A stretch of 64,000 nucleotides of DNA from an uncultured Flavobacteriaceae bacterium (GCA_947486785.1 CANKUU010000017.1:17078-81077), one strand, 5' to 3'; shown: positions 1 to 9,156, counted from the stretch's first letter. Numbers and translations are program-made. Notes: generated by a model not told the origin, from the sequence alone.

Positions 1-1417
1 TCAGAATCCACGTGATATTTATGCTGCAAAATTAATTGCAGAAGGTATTATCGATGAAGCTTACGTAAAACAACTTGAAACAGAATATAAAAATTCGCTA
101 GAAGAGGAATTAGAAGATTCAAGAAAAGAAGATAAAACAGTAATCACTCCGTTTATGTCAGACGCCTGGAAAGGTTTTGACAATGTTCGCGAATGGGAAA
201 TGATGGAGCCTGTAGATACAACGTATAGCAAGAATAAATTAACGGCTATCGCTAAAGTGATAACCCAATTACCTCCAGACAAGAAATTTTTGCGAAAAGT
301 CGAAAAATTGGTGAATGATCGCAAAAAGATGTTTTTCGAAATTGATAAGTTAGATTGGGCTATGGGAGAGCTTTTAGCTTACGGCTCACTTTTAGAAGAA
401 GGTTTTGCAGTACGCATCTCTGGTCAAGATGTAGAGCGTGGTACGTTTTCGCATAGACATGCTGTGATGAAAGTGGAGGAAAGCGAAGAAGAAGTATTAC
501 TTTTAAATCATCTCTCAGAAAAACAAGGACGTTTTCAGGTTTACAATTCCTTACTTTCGGAATACGGTGTGGTAGGTTTTGATTACGGATATGCAATGGC
601 TAGCCCAAATACGTTGACCATTTGGGAGGCGCAATTTGGTGATTTTAGTAATGGTGCGCAAATCATGATTGATCAATACATTTCTGCAGCAGAGGATAAA
701 TGGAAGTTGCAGAATGGTTTAGTTATGTTGCTTCCACATGGGTACGAGGCACAAGGAGCCGAGCACTCATCTGCAAGAATGGAGCGTTATTTGCAACTCT
801 GCGCGAGGGATAATATGTATGTTGCAGATTGTTCTACCCCAGCAAATATGTTTCATTTGTTAAGAAGGCAAATGAAATCTAATTTTCGAAAACCTTTAAT
901 AATATTCACTCCAAAAAGTTTACTGCGTCATCCAAAAGCAGTATCTACTGTTGATGAGTTGGTGTCAGGAGGTTTTCAAGAGCTTATTGATGATGCTACG
1001 GCTGATGTTAAAAAAGTAAGGTCTGTAGTTTTTTGCACCGGTAAGTTTTATTATGATTTATTAGAAGAGAAAGAACGACAAGAAAAAGAAGACGGCGTGG
1101 TAAGAGACGACGTTGCCTTAGTTCGATTAGAGCAATTATTTCCAGTGCCAGCAACTCAATTGAGAGCAATTATAAAAAAATATAAAAATGCTGATGACTT
1201 GGTTTGGGCACAAGAAGAACCAAGAAATATGGGTGCTTGGAGTCATTTGCTTATGCATTTTAGTGAAGCAAGAAATTTTAGAGTTGCCTCTCGGCGGTTT
1301 TATGCTTCGCCAGCTGCGGGTAGTGCCGTACGATCAAAAAAGCGTCACAAACAAATTATTGAATACGTGTTTAACAGGTCAAAAGATAATATGACAAGGC
1401 CAACAACAAAAAAATAA
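1..1417 (+). CDS. sucA: 2-oxoglutarate dehydrogenase E1 component, C-terminal part
   Basis: The frame is open from base 2 to the stop at 1415-1417, giving about 471 residues; the gene begins outside the window (the family is usually about 900 residues). E1 is the thiamine-diphosphate-dependent decarboxylase of the 2-oxoglutarate dehydrogenase complex of the TCA cycle and passes succinyl groups to the E2 lipoyl domain. Visible family signatures are PHGYEAQGAEHSSARMERYL, the FHLLRRQ stretch and KPLIIFTPKSLLRH, all typical of the pyrimidine-binding and C-terminal domains of OdhA/SucA-type E1. An internal ATG at 155 would skip conserved sequence and is not the start. sucB follows after 18 bp, so the two are almost certainly one operon. 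Identification is secure; only the 5' end is missing. Confidence 0.96.
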   Translation, partial: QNPRDIYAAKLIAEGIIDEAYVKQLETEYKNSLEEELEDSRKEDKTVITPFMSDAWKGFDNVREWEMMEPVDTTYSKNKLTAIAKVITQLPPDKKFLRKVEKLVNDRKKMFFEIDKLDWAMGELLAYGSLLEEGFAVRISGQDVERGTFSHRHAVMKVEESEEEVLLLNHLSEKQGRFQVYNSLLSEYGVVGFDYGYAMASPNTLTIWEAQFGDFSNGAQIMIDQYISAAEDKWKLQNGLVMLLPHGYEAQGAEHSSARMERYLQLCARDNMYVADCSTPANMFHLLRRQMKSNFRKPLIIFTPKSLLRHPKAVSTVDELVSGGFQELIDDATADVKKVRSVVFCTGKFYYDLLEEKERQEKEDGVVRDDVALVRLEQLFPVPATQLRAIIKKYKNADDLVWAQEEPRNMGAWSHLLMHFSEARNFRVASRRFYASPAAGSAVRSKKRHKQIIEYVFNRSKDNMTRPTTKK

Positions 1418-1435
1418 TACCAATAATATAGTACT

Positions 1436-2650
1436 ATGATTTTAGAAATGAAAGTTCCCTCTCCTGGAGAGTCTATAACAGAAGTAGAAATTGCAGAATG
1501 GTTGGTAGAAGATGGTGATTATGTAGAAAAGGATCAAGCAATTGCAGAGGTTGATTCAGATAAAGCAACATTAGAGCTACCCGCAGAACAAGCAGGAATT
1601 ATTACTTTAAAAGCTGAAGTCGGTGATGCTGTTGAGGTAGGGGCTGTTGTATGTTTAATTGATACAAGTGCTGCAAAACCTGCTAGTAGTACCGAAAAGA
1701 AAGAAGACGTAAAAGCTACTCCAAAGGCTCAGGAGACTAAAGAAGAAGCGCCTTTGGCTAAAAAGAGCTACGCAACTGGAACAGCTTCGCCTGCAGCTAA
1801 GAAAATTTTGGACGAAAAAGGTGTTGCTGCTTCAACGGTAACAGGAACAGGTAGAGACGGTAGAATAACAAAAGATGATGCGGTAAAAGCAAAACCATCT
1901 ATGGGTACGCCCAGTACCGGTGGTAACCGAGGAGAATCTCGTTCAAAGCTTTCAATGTTGAGACGAAAAGTTGCGGAACGTTTGGTAGCAGTAAAGAATG
2001 AGACGGCCATGTTGACAACTTTTAATGAAGTGGATATGTCGCCTATTTTTGAATTACGTAATAAATATAAAGTTGCTTTTAAAGAAAAGCACGGAGTCGG
2101 TTTAGGCTTTATGTCGTTTTTTACCTTAGCTGTGGTTAGAGCTTTAGAAATGTATCCCTCAGTAAATTCGATGATTGATGGTAAAGAAATGCTTTCTTTT
2201 GATTTTTGTGATATAAGTATTGCAGTATCAGGGCCAAAAGGTTTGATGGTACCAGTAATCAGAAATGCAGAGAACTTAAGTTTTAGAGGTGTAGAGGCAG
2301 AGGTGAAACGTTTGGCGATTCGTGCTCGCGAAGGGGATATTACGGTTGATGAAATGACTGGTGGTACTTTTACTATTACTAACGGAGGTGTTTTTGGTTC
2401 TATGCTTTCAACACCAATAATTAATCCACCGCAAAGTGCAATTTTAGGAATGCATAATATTGTAGAACGGCCTATTGTTAAAAACGGAGAGATTGTTATT
2501 GCTCCTATAATGTATGTGGCTTTATCTTATGACCATAGAATTATTGACGGCAAAGAATCTGTAGGATTCTTAGTAGCGGTGAAAGAAGCCCTAGAGAATC
2601 CGGAAGAAATTTTAATGAATAATAATGTTGCAAAAGCATTAGAGATGTAA
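1436..2650 (+). CDS. sucB: dihydrolipoyllysine succinyltransferase, E2 of 2-oxoglutarate dehydrogenase
   Basis: This 404-residue protein transfers the succinyl group from E1 to CoA in the cytoplasmic TCA cycle. Residues 1-75 form a biotinyl/lipoyl domain with the lipoylated Lys43 in the DSDKATLELP context. An Ala/Lys/Glu-rich linker follows, then a peripheral subunit-binding domain near residues 115-150 (SPAAKKILDEKG, GTGRDGRITKDD). From about 175 to the end is the CoA acyltransferase core, with the catalytic His367 and Asp371 in SYDHRIIDGKE. Length and domain order are normal for a single-lipoyl-domain SucB. It sits 18 bp after sucA and is followed by a strong hairpin terminator. Confidence 0.97.
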   Translation: MILEMKVPSPGESITEVEIAEWLVEDGDYVEKDQAIAEVDSDKATLELPAEQAGIITLKAEVGDAVEVGAVVCLIDTSAAKPASSTEKKEDVKATPKAQETKEEAPLAKKSYATGTASPAAKKILDEKGVAASTVTGTGRDGRITKDDAVKAKPSMGTPSTGGNRGESRSKLSMLRRKVAERLVAVKNETAMLTTFNEVDMSPIFELRNKYKVAFKEKHGVGLGFMSFFTLAVVRALEMYPSVNSMIDGKEMLSFDFCDISIAVSGPKGLMVPVIRNAENLSFRGVEAEVKRLAIRAREGDITVDEMTGGTFTITNGGVFGSMLSTPIINPPQSAILGMHNIVERPIVKNGEIVIAPIMYVALSYDHRIIDGKESVGFLVAVKEALENPEEILMNNNVAKALEM

Positions 2651-2671
2651 ACTTACATTTTTTGTAAAATT

Positions 2672-2703
2672 AAAAGCGTGAAGGTTTTGCTTTCACGCTT
2701 TTT
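2672..2703. terminator. bidirectional intrinsic terminator after sucB
   Basis: An 11-bp stem (AAAAGCGTGAA paired with TTCACGCTTTT) with a short loop is flanked by A on one side and T on the other. It lies between the convergent ends of sucB (+) and the cytochrome peroxidase gene (-), so it can serve both strands. Confidence 0.85.
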
Positions 2704-2722
2704 TCTTTTTCATCACAATAGT

Positions 2723-4084
2723 TTAATTACAGCCCATATCTTCACGAGATTTAGGGTCAGCATTTGGAAAGCATTGGCCTGTCGGTAAACTTTCAGGCAC
2801 ATAACGATCAAGATTGTTGTCGTATAAACCATTTTCTACAAAAGCAGTTAGTTGATCTATTTCGATGTCCGTAAGGCCTAATGGGGTAAACTGATCTGAA
2901 AGTTTGTCCTCAGGAACATTACTGTTTTCTGCGATGGCGGTATTTTTATAGGTGATAACTTCTTTTACATTTTTAAAACTTCCGCCATGTCCTAAAAAGG
3001 CAACATCTTTAAGGTTGTAAAGTGTTGGAGTTTTAAAGGCATAATCCTCTGCAGGGTTTTTTGTAAAACCGCCTCTTCCTTTTTTTGTAGTTTCATCAAC
3101 AATACTTCGAACGCCATCTCCGCTAAGGTCATTCATTCCTAAAGCGTGAAAGCCTATTCCGCTAAACGCCGGACCCGAGTGGCATGAGTAGCATTTTCCT
3201 TTTCCGAAGAATAATAGAGCGCCTTTTTTTTCATTTTCGTTAAGTGCTTCATTGTCGCCTTGCAGCCATTTTTGAAAAGGAGCTTCAGAAGCAATAACTG
3301 TTCGCTCGTAAGCAGCTATAGCAAGGGCGCCGTTTAGTTTGGTATACCTTTCTTCAATAGGTAGGTTTGGATAGGCTTCATCGAATAACGACTTGTATGC
3401 AGGGTGTTCTATGATCCATTCAGAGGTAATTTTTAAACGATGCACATCTAACCCAGCGATTGCTTGAGTTTCAATTCCTTCAAAGCCTAGGTGGTTTGTT
3501 TCTTTAGGTGTACCTGCCGTCCATTCACTTTCTGTGCCAAGATTAGTTTTTGCTCCTCCAAATTGCCCATTCCAAAGCATTACATCTTGATAGGCACTAT
3601 TTAGAATTGTTGGCGATCTAATGGGTTGAATATCGATGTTAGTGCTATCGTAATTTGCGTTCATTGTTCTCGCTTCTCCTAATATTCCGAAACCAGAACC
3701 CCCTTCACCGATACCTTGCTTTAGTCCACTTTGAAATCCTGCTTTTGCTTGATGACAGCTAGCACACGAATAGGTTTTAATGCCTTCTTCTTTTTTGGGA
3801 TTTAGAGCGATGCCAGTTTCATGAAAAAGGAGTTTGCCTAAATCTATCTTTGCTGTAGAAATTGGGTTTTTAGGATCTTGAGGAATACTAGCTAAAGCAT
3901 TGTCTCTTGCCAACTGCAAGGCGCGTAATGAGGTCGAATTGGTAATTTGCTCGGTTAAAGCATTATTTAATTCGGTTGTGGGGTTTAAAGTATTGTCAAT
4001 GTAAATATCACTGTCTTTGCCGCAAGAAATTGCTGTAAATACGATAATTATTAGGCTTAAATAATATGTAGTTGGTTTTCGCAT
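2723..4084 (-). CDS. di-haem cytochrome c peroxidase (MauG/CcpA family) lipoprotein
   Basis: A 453-residue protein of the bacterial di-haem cytochrome c peroxidase family, which reduces hydrogen peroxide in the cell envelope using electrons from small c-type donors. The start has a hydrophobic signal ending in a lipobox-like AISC, so Cys21 is probably lipidated. Two c-type haem motifs are visible, CASCH at residues 107-111 and CYSCH at 298-302, in the expected N- and C-terminal haem domains. The segment GHGGSFKNVKEVI is typical of the second domain. It stands alone and convergent with sucB. MauG-type enzymes with other oxidative roles share this fold, so the physiological substrate is inferred only. 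Confidence 0.9.
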   Translation of the reverse strand: MRKPTTYYLSLIIIVFTAISCGKDSDIYIDNTLNPTTELNNALTEQITNSTSLRALQLARDNALASIPQDPKNPISTAKIDLGKLLFHETGIALNPKKEEGIKTYSCASCHQAKAGFQSGLKQGIGEGGSGFGILGEARTMNANYDSTNIDIQPIRSPTILNSAYQDVMLWNGQFGGAKTNLGTESEWTAGTPKETNHLGFEGIETQAIAGLDVHRLKITSEWIIEHPAYKSLFDEAYPNLPIEERYTKLNGALAIAAYERTVIASEAPFQKWLQGDNEALNENEKKGALLFFGKGKCYSCHSGPAFSGIGFHALGMNDLSGDGVRSIVDETTKKGRGGFTKNPAEDYAFKTPTLYNLKDVAFLGHGGSFKNVKEVITYKNTAIAENSNVPEDKLSDQFTPLGLTDIEIDQLTAFVENGLYDNNLDRYVPESLPTGQCFPNADPKSREDMGCN

Positions 4085-4185
4085 TGTAGGTTAAATTTTA
4101 ATGCGAAGTAAGAATATAATTACAATTTAGATTAATATATTCGTCGTAGAGGACACATATCCGATTAATTGTTTTTGTAGCTCTG

Positions 4186-4638
4186 CTAAAATGTGCTATT
4201 TTTTTTTAGAAAGAGGTATCTTTTATTGTAATCAATAATTGCTTTGGCTTTTTTAAGTATATCGGCACCAATGATACCATCAACAGGTTTTGCGTTATGT
4301 GATATTAGCGCTTCGTTTACATGAACAAGATCAAATAAAACTATGTTGGCTTTTTTTGTTTTCCAGTCTCCAATTTTAAAAGAATTTTTGGTTGACATTA
4401 AGGTTTTCATATTGGTTGCGCCAGCACCAGCAGCTTTAATCTCCGATTCTTTAGTTTCGATACCAAAGAATTGTATTTTATCAAAACCCACGCATGTATT
4501 TGATGCGCCAGTATCAAGAATAAAACGTCCGGTTTTACCATTTAGCTTTGCCGTTAATTCAAAATGATTCGTAGCGGTTAGCTTTAGCGGTGTTTTTGTA
4601 TATTTTTTTTTCGTTAAAAATTTTTTTAAAGTCGTCAT
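4186..4638 (-). CDS. retropepsin-like aspartic protease family protein
   Basis: A 150-residue protein with a single retropepsin-like domain. The catalytic signature is LDTGAS with Asp42, Thr43 and Gly44; the second conserved element, GIIGADIL near residue 120, precedes a hydrophobic strand (KAIIDY), as in clan AA proteases. A single domain of this size would have to dimerise to form an active site. There is no obvious signal peptide; the N-terminus is Lys-rich, so location is uncertain. Substrates of bacterial family members are mostly unknown. The gene is divergent from tatD, with a good promoter box just upstream. Confidence 0.8.
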   Translation of the reverse strand: MTTLKKFLTKKKYTKTPLKLTATNHFELTAKLNGKTGRFILDTGASNTCVGFDKIQFFGIETKESEIKAAGAGATNMKTLMSTKNSFKIGDWKTKKANIVLFDLVHVNEALISHNAKPVDGIIGADILKKAKAIIDYNKRYLFLKKNSTF

Positions 4639-4655
4639 TCATTTTTTATTTAAAA

Positions 4656-4663
4656 CAAAGATA
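4656..4663 (-). promoter_or_regulatory. TAnnTTTG-type -7 promoter box for the aspartic protease gene
   Basis: Read on the minus strand this is TATCTTTG, matching the Bacteroidota sigma-A -7 consensus TAnnTTTG. It ends about 18 bp before the ATG at 4638, a normal short leader. No start-site data are available, so this is a motif match only. Confidence 0.5.
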
Positions 4664-4693
4664 ATAGTAAATCATATAAACTATTTTTGTTTT

Positions 4694-5461
4694 ATGATGT
4701 TAACTGATACCCATACACACCTTTATAGTGAGGCTTTTAATGAAGATCGCGATCTGGCAATAGCACGGGCGCTAGCAAGTGGTGTGAAACGATTTTTTAT
4801 ACCAGCTATCGATTCTTCGTATACAGAGGCAATGTTGGCTTTAAAAAAGAAGTATCCAGAGTTGATGTTCTTAATGATGGGTTTGCATCCTACGCATGTG
4901 AAAGAAGATTATATGAGTGAATTAAAGCATGTAGAAGAGATGCTCGCGAAGGAGACTTTTTTTGCGGTGGGTGAAATAGGTATCGATTTGTTTTGGGATA
5001 AGACTTTTTTAAAACAGCAACAGGAAGCATTTAGATATCAAATACAGCTGGCTAAGAAATATCAGCTGCCGATAGTAATACATTGCAGAGATGCTTTTGA
5101 TGAGGTATTCGAAATTTTAGAATTAGAAAAAGGAGACAATCTTCGGGGTATTTTTCATTGTTTTACAGGTACATTGGCCCAGGCTCAAAAGGCGATCTCA
5201 TATAATATGAAATTGGGTATTGGTGGAGTGGTTACCTTTAAGAACGGTAAAATTGATCAATTTTTAAATGAAATTGAATTAGAGCATATTGTTTTGGAAA
5301 CAGATTCGCCCTATTTAGCACCAGTGCCATTTCGAGGAAAACGAAATGAAAGTGCACACCTTGTTAAGGTACAAGAAAAATTAGCTCTTATTTACAACCA
5401 AACGGCAGCAGAGATAGCTGAGGTAACTACCGAAAATTCAAAGCAGGTTTTTGGAATATAA
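4694..5461 (+). CDS. TatD family metal-dependent DNase
   Basis: A 255-residue TIM-barrel amidohydrolase-type nuclease of the TatD family, which acts as a 3'-5' exonuclease on DNA or RNA in the cytoplasm. Metal ligands and family motifs are all present: DTHTH at residues 5-9, VGEIGID near 95-101, IHCRDA, FHCFTG and ETDSPYLAP. Length is normal. Two adjacent ATGs (4694 and 4697) are both possible starts. The asparaginase gene begins 9 bp after the stop, so the two are likely co-transcribed. Confidence 0.93.
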   Translation: MMLTDTHTHLYSEAFNEDRDLAIARALASGVKRFFIPAIDSSYTEAMLALKKKYPELMFLMMGLHPTHVKEDYMSELKHVEEMLAKETFFAVGEIGIDLFWDKTFLKQQQEAFRYQIQLAKKYQLPIVIHCRDAFDEVFEILELEKGDNLRGIFHCFTGTLAQAQKAISYNMKLGIGGVVTFKNGKIDQFLNEIELEHIVLETDSPYLAPVPFRGKRNESAHLVKVQEKLALIYNQTAAEIAEVTTENSKQVFGI

Positions 5462-5470
5462 AGTGCTCCA

Positions 5471-6496
5471 ATGAAGAAAAGCAAAATACTTCTTATATAC
5501 ACGGGTGGAACCATAGGTATGGTTAAAGATTACAAATCTGGTGCCTTACGAGCGTTTAATTTTAATAAATTACTGAAAAATATCCCCGAGCTGGCTCAAA
5601 TTGATTGTCATATTGATAGTGTCTCCTTTGAAAACCCTATTGACTCTTCAAATATAAATACAACTCATTGGATAGAAATTGCCGGTATAATAGAATCGTA
5701 TTACAAAAGTCATGATGGTTTTGTGGTATTGCATGGTAGTGATACTATGAGTTATTCAGCATCAGCCCTAAGTTATATGCTTGAGAATTTAGAGAAGCCT
5801 GTAATTTTTACCGGTTCGCAATTGCCAATTGGTGATTTGAGAACAGATGCGAAGGAAAACTTAATTACATCTATTCAAATTGCAGCTTTGCAAAAAAACG
5901 GAAAACCTGTGGTTCGCGAAGTTGGACTATATTTTGAGTATAAATTGTATCGTGGAAATAGAACCACAAAAATTAACGCAGAACATTTTGAAGCTTTTGA
6001 GTCGCTAAATTATCCTCCTTTGGTAGAATCAGGTGTTCATTTAAAAGTTTATCATGAGTATTTATGGACTAAAAAGAGTGTAAAAAAATTTACGGTTCAT
6101 AAAGTGCTAGATAATAATGTGGCTATTTTAAAACTTTTTCCTGGTTTTAATCAGGCAATTTTGAAAAGTGTTCTACAAACAGCTAATTTAAAAGGACTTG
6201 TTTTAGAAACTTATGGAGCTGGTAATGCGCCTACAGCGTCTTGGGTGCTTGCAGAATTAGAAATTGCAATAAAAAATGGACTTCATATTGTAAATGTAAC
6301 ACAGTGTTCAGGAGGCAGTGTGATAATGGGTCAATATGAAACAAGTGAACAGCTTCAAAAACTCCAAATTATTAACGGTAAGGACATTACAACTGAAGCG
6401 GCGATTACAAAATTGATGTACCTTTTAGGTAGAAATATTACGTCTAAGACTTTTAAAACCATTTTTGAAACCTCCTTAAGAGGAGAAATGCAATAA
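5471..6496 (+). CDS. ansA: type I L-asparaginase
   Basis: A 341-residue cytoplasmic asparaginase converting L-asparagine to aspartate and ammonia. The first catalytic threonine lies in IYTGGTIGM (residues 9-17) and the second in VVLHGSDTMSYSAS near residues 87-100, the two signatures of the asparaginase/glutaminase family. The absence of a signal peptide and the length favour the type I cytoplasmic form. It follows tatD by 9 bp. The start MKKSKILLIYTGG places the first motif at the usual distance from the N-terminus. Confidence 0.92.
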   Translation: MKKSKILLIYTGGTIGMVKDYKSGALRAFNFNKLLKNIPELAQIDCHIDSVSFENPIDSSNINTTHWIEIAGIIESYYKSHDGFVVLHGSDTMSYSASALSYMLENLEKPVIFTGSQLPIGDLRTDAKENLITSIQIAALQKNGKPVVREVGLYFEYKLYRGNRTTKINAEHFEAFESLNYPPLVESGVHLKVYHEYLWTKKSVKKFTVHKVLDNNVAILKLFPGFNQAILKSVLQTANLKGLVLETYGAGNAPTASWVLAELEIAIKNGLHIVNVTQCSGGSVIMGQYETSEQLQKLQIINGKDITTEAAITKLMYLLGRNITSKTFKTIFETSLRGEMQ

Positions 6497-6564
6497 AAAT
6501 AACGTCTTTAATTTCTTTAACTAATATTTTTTTTGTTATTTGGACGACCTTAAAGGCTCAACTT

Positions 6565-6652
6565 AGAGAGGTGGCCGAGTGGTCGAAGGCGCACGCCTGG
6601 AAAGTGTGTATACACCAAAAGTGTATCGAGGGTTCGAATCCCTTCCTCTCTG
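6565..6652 (+). tRNA. tRNA-Ser (anticodon GGA)
   Basis: A complete class II tRNA cloverleaf of 88 bases. The acceptor stem AGAGAGG pairs with CCTCTCT at 6645-6651, followed by discriminator G. The anticodon loop CTGGAAA carries GGA, reading UCC and UCU. A long variable arm (stem ATACAC/GTGTAT) and the T-loop TTCGAAT confirm a serine tRNA. The CCA end is not encoded (GCA follows). It stands alone between ansA and the exbB operon. Confidence 0.96.
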
Positions 6653-6734
6653 CAATTAAATTTTAATTTCATTATTACTAATTTTTTTTATCTTTAACCC
6701 GATTGATTAACTAACAAATTTAAGTTTGAACGAA

Positions 6735-7526
6735 ATGAAAAGATTTTTCTCTATCCTAGCATTGGCTGGGTTGTTTGTATTAAGTACAAATACGGTAAAT
6801 GCAAAGACGACTACAGCAAACGTAGTTGCGAATTTCACTACAACAGCTGCGGCTACTGCTGTAATGCTTCAAGACGATGCAGCGGAAACAGACGACAAAC
6901 CCTTTACGCAGACGTTGAAAGAAATGTACATTAAAGGTGGAGCGGGCTTCATGAGCTTTGTTCTTATTTGTTTAATTTTAGGTTTAGCAGTTGCTATTGA
7001 AAGAATAATTTACTTAAACCTAGCAACTACAAATACTGGTAAGTTAAAGCAACAAGTAGAAGATGCTTTATCATCTGGAGGTGTTGAGGCTGCAAAAGAG
7101 GTTTGTAGAAATACAGCAGGCCCTGTTGCTTCAATATATTATCAAGGTCTAGATCGTGCTGGTGAGAGCGTTGAATCTGCTGAAAAAGCTATCGTTTCTT
7201 ATGGTGGCGTTCAAATGGGTCAGCTAGAGAAAAATGTTTCTTGGTTGTCTTTATTTATCGCAATTGCACCAATGCTTGGTTTCATGGGTACTGTAATTGG
7301 TATGATTCAAGCATTCGAGAAAATTGCAGCAGTAGGTAATTTAAGTGCCTCATTAATTGCTGGAGATATTCAGGTAGCATTATTAACGACTGTATTTGGT
7401 TTGATTACAGCGATTATACTTCAAATTTTTTATAACTACATCATTGCTAAAATCGATAGCATTGTAAATGATATGGAAGATTCATCAATCTCATTGATTG
7501 ATATGTTGGTAGACCACAAAAAATAA
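6735..7526 (+). CDS. exbB: MotA/TolQ/ExbB proton channel family protein
   Basis: A TolQ/ExbB-type inner-membrane protein of about 263 residues that forms the proton-conducting channel with ExbD and powers TonB-dependent outer-membrane transport. I chose the ATG at 6735 (MKRFFSILALAG) over an in-frame TTG at 6726. An N-terminal hydrophobic segment is followed by an Ala/Thr-rich stretch, a membrane helix near residue 70 (FMSFVLICLILGLAVAIERI), and two further helices in the conserved C-terminal MotA/TolQ/ExbB domain (LFIAIAPMLGFMGTVIGMI and a second after VALLTTVFGL). It is the first gene of a four-gene operon. Confidence 0.92.
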   Translation: MKRFFSILALAGLFVLSTNTVNAKTTTANVVANFTTTAAATAVMLQDDAAETDDKPFTQTLKEMYIKGGAGFMSFVLICLILGLAVAIERIIYLNLATTNTGKLKQQVEDALSSGGVEAAKEVCRNTAGPVASIYYQGLDRAGESVESAEKAIVSYGGVQMGQLEKNVSWLSLFIAIAPMLGFMGTVIGMIQAFEKIAAVGNLSASLIAGDIQVALLTTVFGLITAIILQIFYNYIIAKIDSIVNDMEDSSISLIDMLVDHKK

Positions 7527-7551
7527 TTGTCGCACTTAACACCAAAGAATA

Positions 7552-7998
7552 ATGTATAAAATTGTAAAAATTGGATTGATAGTTATTAGCGTTATCGCTT
7601 TTATACTATTGTTTTTCATGCCAGATGGTGATATGCCATTTGAAGCGGCTATGGAAAGCGGAGGAATAAATGCGATGCATTGGTTAGCTTATATATTGTT
7701 AGCTTTTGCAGTAGCAGCGACCGTAATTTACGGTTTAAAGAATATGGTTTCAACACCAGGTGGTCTCAAAAAATCTATGTACGGGATAGGTGGTTTACTT
7801 ATAGTTTTGGCAATAGCCTATGGACTAGCGAGTGGAACAGATGTGAGCGTCGAGGAAATGATGAGGGTAAATAAAATTGAAACTAGCGAGAGTACCATAA
7901 GAAGCGTAGGAGCAGGAATTAATATGTTTGTTATTTTATTGCTTGTAGCTGTGGTTGTTATCGCTTGGGGTGCAGTAAAAAAAGCAACTAATAAATAA
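7552..7998 (+). CDS. four-helix membrane protein encoded between exbB and exbD
   Basis: A 148-residue protein of unknown function with four predicted membrane helices, near residues 5-23, 43-60, 73-92 and 120-142. A short charged loop (VEEMMRVNKIETSES) lies before the last helix. There is no recognisable catalytic motif. It starts 25 bp after exbB and ends 6 bp before the first exbD, so it is an integral part of this operon. A role as an accessory subunit of the ExbB/ExbD complex is inferred from position alone. Confidence 0.75.
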   Translation: MYKIVKIGLIVISVIAFILLFFMPDGDMPFEAAMESGGINAMHWLAYILLAFAVAATVIYGLKNMVSTPGGLKKSMYGIGGLLIVLAIAYGLASGTDVSVEEMMRVNKIETSESTIRSVGAGINMFVILLLVAVVVIAWGAVKKATNK

Positions 7999-8004
7999 AA
8001 TATT

Positions 8005-8625
8005 ATGGCCAGAAGAGGAGGAGCACCAGAAGTTAGTGCAGGTTCTATGGCAGACATTGCGTTTTTGCTACTAATTTTTTTCTTGGTAACTACTACCATT
8101 GAAACGGATGCAGGCTTAGACAGGATGTTGCCACCAATTGAACCGCCAGATACGGATGTTATTATCAAAGAAAGAAATATTTTTCAAGTATTGATCAATA
8201 AAAATGGTCAATTACTAGCTGATGATAACCAAATTGAGCTTAAAGATTTACGAGCCAAAGCTATTGAATTTCTTGATAATAACGGAGATGGTTCTTGTAA
8301 TTATTGCCAGGGTAAGAAAGATCCAGAGTCTTCTGATAATCCAACAAAAGCCATTATTTCGTTAAAGAATGATAGAGAAACGAAGTATAGCACTTATATT
8401 ACAGTTCAAAATGAACTCGTGGGTGCCTATAATGAGCTTAGAAATAGAGAAGCGCTGAAACGATACAAGAGAACTTTTGTTGAGTTAGAGGCAGACTTTT
8501 TGAATCCTGAGACGAAGGAAAGTCTTGGAGAAACGGAGTATGAAGAATTAAAGGCGAAAGTCAAAAAAATTCAAGAATTATATCCTCAAAAGTTATCGGA
8601 AGCAGAGACATCTTCATCAAATTAA
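8005..8625 (+). CDS. exbD: ExbD/TolR family biopolymer transport protein, long form with CxxC insert
   Basis: A 206-residue ExbD/TolR-type protein: short cytoplasmic N-terminus, one membrane helix with the proton-binding Asp in SMADIAFLLLIFFLVTTT (residues 14-31), then a periplasmic domain. It is longer than the usual 130-160 residues. Between the two halves of the periplasmic domain is an insert containing CNYC (about residues 98-101) flanked by acidic and Lys residues. A charged helical tail rich in Glu and Lys follows. It would pair with ExbB and contact TonB. The CxxC could form a disulfide or bind metal, but that is not shown. Confidence 0.9.
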   Translation: MARRGGAPEVSAGSMADIAFLLLIFFLVTTTIETDAGLDRMLPPIEPPDTDVIIKERNIFQVLINKNGQLLADDNQIELKDLRAKAIEFLDNNGDGSCNYCQGKKDPESSDNPTKAIISLKNDRETKYSTYITVQNELVGAYNELRNREALKRYKRTFVELEADFLNPETKESLGETEYEELKAKVKKIQELYPQKLSEAETSSSN

Positions 8626-8648
8626 TTTAGAACTCAAAACAATATAGT

Positions 8649-9131
8649 ATGTCAAAATTTGCAAAAAAGAAAGACGGAGAACTACCTGCTGTGTCAACAG
8701 CATCGTTACCTGATATTGTATTTATGCTTTTGTTTTTTTTCATGACCGTAACGGTTATGAAGGATAGTTCTCTTAAGGTGAAGAACGAGCTACCTGTAGC
8801 AAGTGAGATTAAAAAGTTGGAGAAAAAGGAAAGAGTGATTACTATTTTTGTTGGTAGTCCTAATAGAGAGTTTCAAAAAACTTTTGGTTCTGAGCCAAAG
8901 ATTCAGTTAAATGATAAATTTGCTTCCCCAAATGAGGTGGGCGATTACATTCTGATGGAGAGAGCTAAAAAATCTCAAGAACTTCAAAACGTACTTACAA
9001 CCTCGCTTAAAGTGGATAAAGATGCTAATATGGGTCTTATTTCTGATATTAAGATGGAGTTAAGAAAAGTGAATGCACTAAAGGTTAATTATACAACCGG
9101 TAGTGGTGATGCGTTTTCAAACCTACAATAA
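8649..9131 (+). CDS. exbD: ExbD/TolR family biopolymer transport protein
   Basis: A second ExbD/TolR-type protein of 160 residues in the same operon. The N-terminus is basic (MSKFAKKKDG), followed by one helix with the conserved Asp (SLPDIVFMLLFFFMTVTVM), then a periplasmic domain ending in an IKMELRKVNALKVNY-type strand. Two different ExbD subunits with one ExbB is a common arrangement in Flavobacteriia and suggests a heteromeric complex. A perfect 14-bp hairpin terminator follows. Confidence 0.9.
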   Translation: MSKFAKKKDGELPAVSTASLPDIVFMLLFFFMTVTVMKDSSLKVKNELPVASEIKKLEKKERVITIFVGSPNREFQKTFGSEPKIQLNDKFASPNEVGDYILMERAKKSQELQNVLTTSLKVDKDANMGLISDIKMELRKVNALKVNYTTGSGDAFSNLQ

Positions 9132-9156
9132 GTATTTTTTATTACAATAGTTTAAT

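Noticed and set aside
4682..4689. Promoter box TATTTTTG for tatD
   Set aside because: It matches TAnnTTTG but ends only five bases before the start codon, which would give a leaderless transcript; it may be coincidental in AT-rich DNA.
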